From the NCBI GenBank assembly GCA_964030475.1, contig CAXIPT010000002.1, positions 6,981,381-7,045,380 of the forward strand: 64,000 nucleotides of DNA. The letters run 5' to 3'. Both the position numbers and the translations under genes were made by a program. The notes under the pieces were generated by a model, which saw only the letters and a program-made list of their open reading frames with translations, was not told the origin of the DNA and made no database searches. Below are positions 57,068 to 64,000 of the stretch, piece after piece. The stretch is from Tethya wilhelma. Its lineage: Eukaryota > Porifera > Demospongiae > Tethyida > Tethyidae. Every line of letters begins with the position of its first letter. Within the stretch, counting starts at the first letter, position 1.

Positions 57068-57293
57068 TACATGTAGACTCTACTTCAGTGCACATCTCCA
57101 CTTAGTTAATTAGCATTGCTGTGGCATCAACATAATAATTATTACCATTATTAAAATTATCTTTGTCAATGGTGCATACTTTAGCTTTCAGAGATTATGT
57201 GTGTACAAGCACATTTTATTGTAGGCTGCATGTAGTCAAACTGAAGAGGGGCTGGTGTATTACATGGTTGATAATCTGAAACATAGTTAGTAC

Positions 57294-57299
57294 AATAAA
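57294..57299 (+). terminator. AATAAA polyadenylation signal of the CABIT-SAM gene
   Basis: AATAAA about 230 bases after the stop codon at 57067, followed by T-rich sequence. Confidence 0.6.
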
Positions 57300-58289
57300 T
57301 TTTTGAGTTTTTCCCATACACATTCTCTATGCTTGTATTCTAATAAATTAGTGGGAGGTGTATAGTATAATAGGGTTGCCCGGCTCTTATATACTGGTTC
57401 CTATATCTCAGCAATAGAGTCAGTTTAAATTCAATAGCCTATAGACCTGTTACAGGATGGTTTAGATTAATACAATGAGTACTGTGAGACAATTGTTTAA
57501 TTTGGCCTAAAAAGTCAGCATACACTCTGAGAAAACACTGAAGTACAGCCAAGATACACCATGAAGTTTACCGTGGTCTGCCACGACGTCCACAAAAACC
57601 TCAATTGATCATAATCATAGTCTCACTTTGCTCGGAACTATAAGAAATATTAATAGTGATAGTATTATCAACCTGTATGGAAGAACAGTCTCATGGTTAA
57701 GTCTAAAAAAAGTATAATATTATTATTTGCTTGGTGGCAGTTAGTACGTACTTGACTCAGACAGATAAATTTTAGTTATCTTCCAGTCAACTTGAAGAGC
57801 CATCAACTCAGGAAGATATATTTCCAGGCAATACATGCAGTTAATACTTCACACATTTGCATAATCATGAGATCAAATTTTAATGTGTAAACACTGAAGC
57901 TAACTACCAACAACAGGAGGACTAATGCAGGGATCTTGTCCTCCACTGCCACCAAATTTTATATCACATAGATGGTAAGAGTGGTGTATTCTGAAAAAAA
58001 AAGGGAAAGCCTGCTCATCAAGTCTGGACAGTATGCATTCAAAATTAATTTCATGGGCTATCATAAACTTATGATGAATGGCTCAATGCATTTCATACAG
58101 CATTGACGAACTCAATGAACAATAGAACTCCAGTAGCAGTCCGACTGTCACTCTCATAGTGATATTTGGAGCATGGACTGTTTTCTTCTGCAGCACCTAC
58201 ATCACAGCCCTCGGTCACAGCTGATCTTGTCTCTCACGTGATGTGCTTAAATTGTGGGTGGGGTCTAACATTGTAAACATTGAAGCAAA
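57300..58289. other. Intergenic region upstream of VPS50
   Basis: No gene seen. The last 100 bases before the VPS50 ATG contain CACGTGATG and GGGTGGGG, plausible proximal promoter motifs. No TATA box seen. Poly-A and AT-rich patches elsewhere. Confidence 0.45.
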
Positions 58290-60351
58290 ATGGCTGCACT
58301 CAAAGACAAGGTTAAATCGCTCTTCTCTGGGCTGCAAGTAAGTTTTATGCGTTACTTTTGTGTGTAGGCCAATATTTCAGGTTATAGGTTTTATGGTCAC
58401 TCATTGTTGACACATTGTCACGCGAACAAAGGTTGCAATTGAAACGTAAATGTTCCTTTTTCACAACATTCTTTCGAAATACACTTTAACTCAAGAATCA
58501 TGTTGAAACATCTATTATGTAGAAGTTTATTCTAGCTATAGTCTTTAGACGAGTGACGTTTGTTTCATGCAGCGTGACAAAGCTCATGAGGAAGGAGAAA
58601 AAGAAGAAATTCATGCCATGCAGGTACTTTTTATGTAACAGAGGATAGTTTTTCCGCAGGGAAAAATTATATATGTAGTTGTTGTATTCTGTCTAACTGG
58701 GTCCCCTCCCTATTTCATGTGTATAGAAGAGCCTGTATATACCTTCAACTTTTGTTGCTACATGTATATTCCTTTATAAATAGCCCACAGATTTGCCACA
58801 TGCTCGTGAAGACCTGAGGAAAACAGAGGAGGTCATCTCTGAGATCAATGATGAATATTTCCAAGGAGAAGAAGTTGACTGCGGTAGATTTGAGCTTGAG
58901 GTATGTTCTTCATTTTGTGTACTCATCAGGCCACTCCAAGTGGTAGTCTGGTTTCTAGTTCTCTGCCTGCATCAACAAATACACACCCTAAATTTCACTA
59001 TTATTTCTACATATGCACCGTTCTAATTTTGGGCAGTGTGGTAAAGATTGTGATATTATTGACATGCTTGTAATTGATTTAACTCTTTTGAACACACTAA
59101 AAGTGCATGCTTAAGGATTGAAGTTTGTGACACAACAAGAAAATTAACTTGTTATCTAGTACAGGTGTGGCAAGCCTGCTCTCTCTTTTGAATAGAAATT
59201 GTAGTAATGAAGTATAACCCACCTGCCTCTTAACTTGTGAAGTACCTTGACTTGACTACTACTTGTTTGGCCTTATGTATATTGAGTAGCTGATGGTCAT
59301 TATATCACATTATGATACTCCATATACTCCCGTGTGTTTTGTGTTTGGTTATCTGTTTAGATACCATCTGAACTTATATTCACATGGCTGTAGAGCTCCT
59401 TTGTACTAACCTCTGTGGTATAGCACAGGGATAAGACTGAGAGACAGTTGTAAAGTCTTGCAAATACCCCTGCACACAAACTAAGATCGTTCATTGTACA
59501 CGTTTCGATATTAATAATTATGCGATAGATTGAAGCATTTTGTATATCTCTATCATTAGAAACTTGGTCTGGAGATTGAAGTTTCATCACTTGAAGATCG
59601 AATATTTGCTCTGAAAACTCAGGACAATGCAGTAAGTACATGTATGTTTGTTGAATGAGATCTGACCATTATATTAAATTTTGATGTTGGTAAATTTTAA
59701 TTACAGTATAATTTTAAGCTAATGCTTAGACTCATACCCTGGCCTTCTCTCTCTTGGTGAGTATAGCATTGTATCATGTGAGTGGTACAATTAATCACCC
59801 ACTTCAATTTTTCATCAGTATATTTTTACCATGTGTTATTTGAAGACAGCTTTCATGCTCCTAAGGGCTCAGATAAGCTAGAGTTCTTGTTATCTACAGT
59901 CTGAAAATTTATTTTATTTTAATCATAGAAGATACTTTTTACAGTGTGAAGCTTTTGTGCTCTAAAATGAAAGTACAAATTAGAATTCCTTGGTACCATG
60001 AACTGCAGTATTTTGTAGAAACCTACATGTAATTTTTAAGATAGTCTCAATTTTTTACGTTGCTATGCCACTTTTGTAGACTGGAGCTGCTGTTCTTGAG
60101 ATATAGTTCAAACAAACACATACACAGACAAACAAAACGACTATCATAACCCTTGGTGTGCATCGTGCCAAGGGTTAATGGTGACTGATTATGAAAAGTC
60201 CTGTTCTATACAAGTTTTTTTTAGCAGTGAAAAAGCAAAGTACAGTAGGTGTAGGGTTAGATGATTGAACAGTTGAGGTGACGTATGCCATGTCTATTTT
60301 TTTCATGTGTATCTAGCGTCAATCACTCATATGATAACCAGACTCACCCTC

Positions 60352-60435
<84 letters not shown>

Positions 60436-61934
60436 CTTACTCAATATTACTATTAAAATTTTGCGAGAAAGGAGCCTAGGAATGAGGCTAGCTAATACTT
60501 GTTCTCCTGTTAACTATGGTATTGTAAATTTAATTATTTGTATATATTTTCAATTTTTCTCTTACAGATATATCGCAAGATATATGACCTTGTTTTTGCC
60601 AACTATACTTCTTATGTCCAGGTATTGTAACTTGACATGTGTGCAAATTAAAAAATTTCAGCCCCTAGTGTTTTATGTGGTCTAGTTTTGTGCTTTCTTG
60701 GCAAATTGATTTAGTTTTATGTTTGCTGGGGCTGCTTGCAGTTGGAATTTCATATAGATCAGCTGTGCTCCATTGCTGGGCCTTGTTACATAATTCCCAC
60801 TACTAATGGTCTTTGGGGCAATCGAATTGTATTTTTAGTTGTGCATGCTAGTTGAGTGCACTGAGGCTTGTGCACCATAGGTACCTTGTTGCGTATGTAA
60901 GTACTGTGTATACAAATTTTCTGACATGTGTCTTTTGCTTTTTTTATGTTCAACCAGTTGGTTTTTACTGATAATACAATTTATACATGCATGAAGGCTA
61001 TAAAGAAATGAATTACTGTGTCATTGTTTTTCTACTTGGACAGGAGTTAGAGAATGTGACTATGCTTCAGCTATCTTTACAAGAGACATCAAGAACTTGT
61101 GTAGGAGCCAGAAGGTACTAACTCAATAGTTTGGTGTAATCATTTGCTTTTGCCTTTAAATACATACATGCTGTAATAGTTGAAGGCGCTGTGTCACAAA
61201 ATCCATTACATTATTAGGGAAGCCTGGGAATGAGACTAAGCCAGCACCAACACACTTACAACTCCATTCGTTGACTATTCAAGGCTCCTGGAACTTGAAT
61301 ACATTTGCTTCTTCAGCTATCCTAGCTTCTTTTTTGCCTCCCCTTTGCTTTTTTTTTTTGCTCCTCGTTTTTTGATTGTCTTATTTGTTGAAAGCAGTCA
61401 GTCATGACAATGAACTGCGACCAAACTCACAACCAATCATATTGAACATTAATTTTGGGCCACAAAATCAAACTAAAATAACTTTCGTGACAGAGCATTT
61501 TTAGCATTTGAAGTCACATAACTGTTTTTTGTACAAATGCTGTGTCGTCTTTGGAGCCTCTTTAGGTATTGTCTATGGTACTGAGTGTCAGCTTACTGTG
61601 TTAGAGTTATACTATATGACACAATAGTTTCCTTGTACTTGTATTGTGTACTTAGTACTACAATATCTTATAGGCAGTTAAAGCTGGCTCGAGAGGGTGT
61701 GTCTCACGGTGGTTTAGGATTACTGACAAAGCATCGCAAGAGAGAACGTCTTAAAGTTTTGTTGGATATCATGAAGACTTTGAAGACACTGGTATGTATG
61801 AGGCTCTAGTAGGACTGTTTTTAACGAATTCATGGATGGTATATTTCTTTTGTCCTCAGCAAAGAACTGACACAAGGTTGAAAGAACTACTTGAAGTGAG
61901 CTGTTCACATAACACTGTAGTCAGTCATACAGTC

Positions 61935-61980
<46 letters not shown>

Positions 61981-63881
61981 ACTTGTACATGTACTTTCTT
62001 GTATGTAGGAGGGAGACTACCCAGCAGCTACCCAGCTTTGTTTGGAGTGCCAGAATGCTATTCAGACCTATAAGCAGTATACCTGTGTTAGGTATTGTTC
62101 TCTATCTACTTATTACATCACTATTGTCCTTGTATATCACTTAGTACATGTTCTGATGTTGTTTTAGAGAACTAGCTTCTTCCCTTCAAGACATTCAAAA
62201 TGATATTGAGGTACTGCCCTACTATATTGGTAGTAGATATTGATTGTGTAACAGTTACTGTGAATGCTTCCACTACACTTTTACATTAAATTTTCTTGTT
62301 TATTTAGCACGAACTCGAAGATGCACTTGGCACTGTGTGTAGAAAGTTCAATGATCATCAATATGACCAAGTTCAACAAGCGTATATGTTGCTAGGAAAG
62401 ACACAGGTGAGTGTAATATTACAATATAATGCTAAGATATTTTATCTTGTACTTGCATGTGACTATAGTACAATAATTTAAAATTGGAACAGGGTCACCC
62501 TAATTATCTTTATGTACCCCCCCCCCCCCTCTTCTGAGCTATAACCCATGGAGCTAGTATAAGCTCTTATTTGGCAGTGGTATAGGTTCCTGGGTTATGT
62601 AGTTTAGTTTATAAACTACAAGCTTACAGTTTGTGTTCAAGTTACCTATATTCATTAATAGTACCTGTATGTACAGTACACACAGACAGTTGTTGACATT
62701 CTTGTACCTCTCCTCTAATAGACTGCTGTTGATATTCTATTGATGAAATTCACTACAACCATCCATGATTCAACTTACTCTGTTGTGGCAGAGCATGTGA
62801 CGGTAATTTCATGATCGTGCAGTATAATTATGTGGTGAATAGATGTTTAACTTGAACACCCAGGTTGGGGACACCTCAGCTAGTGCCGACAGCCAACAGC
62901 AGCTGAAAACACCATACACAAGTCTCTGCAAGGTATATAGTACTGAATGTGCATGTACATGTGTATGTAAGTTAAGCAATTACTGAATTTAGTTGATTAT
63001 TTAACCAGCAAGAATTTCCCAATCTATGTTATGATGTCTGAAAATTGTATTAATATAAAGATGATGACCAAATTGTTCTGTGAATTTTAGCTCATTCCTG
63101 CAGAAGAATACATACCCTGTCTGAAGAAGATTTGTCAGGTATACACGCCTATACTTTGAAGATTAATTAGTAGATAAACTATGTACTTCATTAGAACATG
63201 TAAAGGCTTCAACATTTATATCCTCTACTTAACGAGCCTATAAAATGTTGTTTAAGTTTGATACCCTGCATGTCACTGAGTATACAATATTAGAGATTGG
63301 CACTGTAATGTTAATATAATTTTATGTCCAATCATGTGGAAGATGACCTGCACATGTACGTACATATACCTTGGTAGTGAAACAACATCTGAACCTGCTT
63401 ATTTTTGCCTTGCATGCATCCACATATTGGTCTCTTGTGTGTAGACCTTGTGGAAAGTGATGCATAACTACCACCAAATTAAGAAGTGGCATGAGGCTTA
63501 TGACAAGAAGCATTCAGCTGATATGGATCTGACTTCTGATGAGAACACAGAGGATGCTGAGTCCAGCTTTAACAAGAACTATGTTAGGACGAAGTTGGAG
63601 AATGGTTTACTTCGTGTGTGGAGGGTAGGTTGAGTAGCTACAGTACTGTATGCTCTGCATGCAAAAATCCATAGTTAGTCTATCCTCGTATCAACATACT
63701 TACATGTAACTGATGTCTGTTGCACGAGGATGTGTAGTACAACATACATGTGACTTGTTCTGTACTGTGTAACTTCATTCATGTAGGATGTGCAGCAAAA
63801 AGTGAGACCTTATGTCCTGGCCATAGACATGTCCAGTTTCAAGTATGATGACTTCTTACGAGTACTCAATATTATCAGCAG
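58290..63881 (+). CDS. VPS50: VPS50 (syndetin/CCDC132), first 16 exons, about 421 aa, continues past window
   Basis: Syndetin is the EARP-specific subunit that, with VPS51-53, tethers recycling endosome carriers. Exons: 58290-58337, 58573-58623, 58784-58900, 59560-59631, 60568-60621, 61044-61114, 61674-61791, 61860-61895, 62009-62091, 62168-62210, 62308-62406, 62722-62802, 62864-62932, 63091-63138, 63445-63624, 63787-63881; all phases agree. Matching blocks include [40 protein letters not shown] followed by [81 protein letters not shown] and [16 protein letters not shown]. This covers the VPS54-N-like and helical region. The N-terminus is shorter and more charged than in vertebrates ([16 protein letters not shown]). 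The C-terminal half (DUF2451 region) lies outside. Introns are short and hold only microsatellites. Intact. Confidence 0.93.
60351..60436. repeat. (CT)n microsatellite in a VPS50 intron
   Basis: About 85 bases of CTCTCT with rare interruptions. It produces a Leu/Ser ORF that is not a gene. Confidence 0.95.
61937..61979. repeat. (GT)n microsatellite in a VPS50 intron
   Basis: GTGTGT run between VPS50 exons 8 and 9, starting 41 bases after the donor. Confidence 0.95.
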
Positions 63882-64000
63882 GTACTGTATACACTGTGCA
63901 ACTTTGTAGTACATCAAAGTATTTCCAGTCTATTACTTTTGTATGACACATCTGTATAGAAAAACCCCAACTGAAAAGTACATACAGTTATCACATGTTA

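Overview
The window is animal genomic DNA, most likely from a demosponge (Amphimedon-like). It is AT-rich and intron-rich with short exons. It holds metazoan-specific gene types (VPS50/syndetin, a CABIT-SAM adaptor, a Frizzled-type receptor, a giant very-large-inducible GTPase) packed among small inverted-repeat transposons. The organism call is inferred from gene content and compactness, not from a database match. I saw no rRNA, tRNA or CRISPR array.

Layout. 0.1-1.6 kb: 3' end of a SAM-domain gene (+). 2.2-4.4 kb: a nest of MITE-type elements. 4.8-11.8 kb: a decayed Ty3/gypsy retrotransposon whose 3' LTR is split by a fold-back element. 12.45-20.1 kb: a 2550-residue single-exon GVIN/VLIG-type GTPase (-). 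20.7-26.6 kb: a sequence piece bounded by single Ns whose last 2861 bases are an inverted copy of the GTPase 5' end; this looks like a flipped, unmerged contig. 26.6-35.7 kb: broken coding remnants, a Ty1/copia fragment, a Penelope-like RT fragment and several palindromic MITEs. 36.4-37.7 kb: exons of a TKL/IRAK-like kinase domain with degenerate catalytic motifs (-). 38-43.3 kb: unrecognised coding remnants and a 33-bp minisatellite. 43.8-53.9 kb: a six-exon Frizzled-type receptor (-). 54.0-57.1 kb: a five-exon GAREM-like CABIT-SAM adaptor (+), head-to-head with the receptor across about 92 bp. 58.3-63.9 kb: the first 16 exons of VPS50 (+), running off the window.

How the genes relate. The receptor and the adaptor share one compact divergent promoter (NRF-1-type palindrome plus TATA box). 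A receptor and a tyrosine-phosphorylation adaptor in one regulatory unit suggests co-expression, but that is inference. The giant GTPase belongs to a family that is interferon-inducible in vertebrates, and the kinase remnant resembles innate-signalling kinases. VPS50 is an endosomal recycling tether with no evident link to its neighbours.

Exon models were built by eye from splice sites with matching phases and need transcript support. Transposon ends are approximate unless a target-site duplication is quoted.
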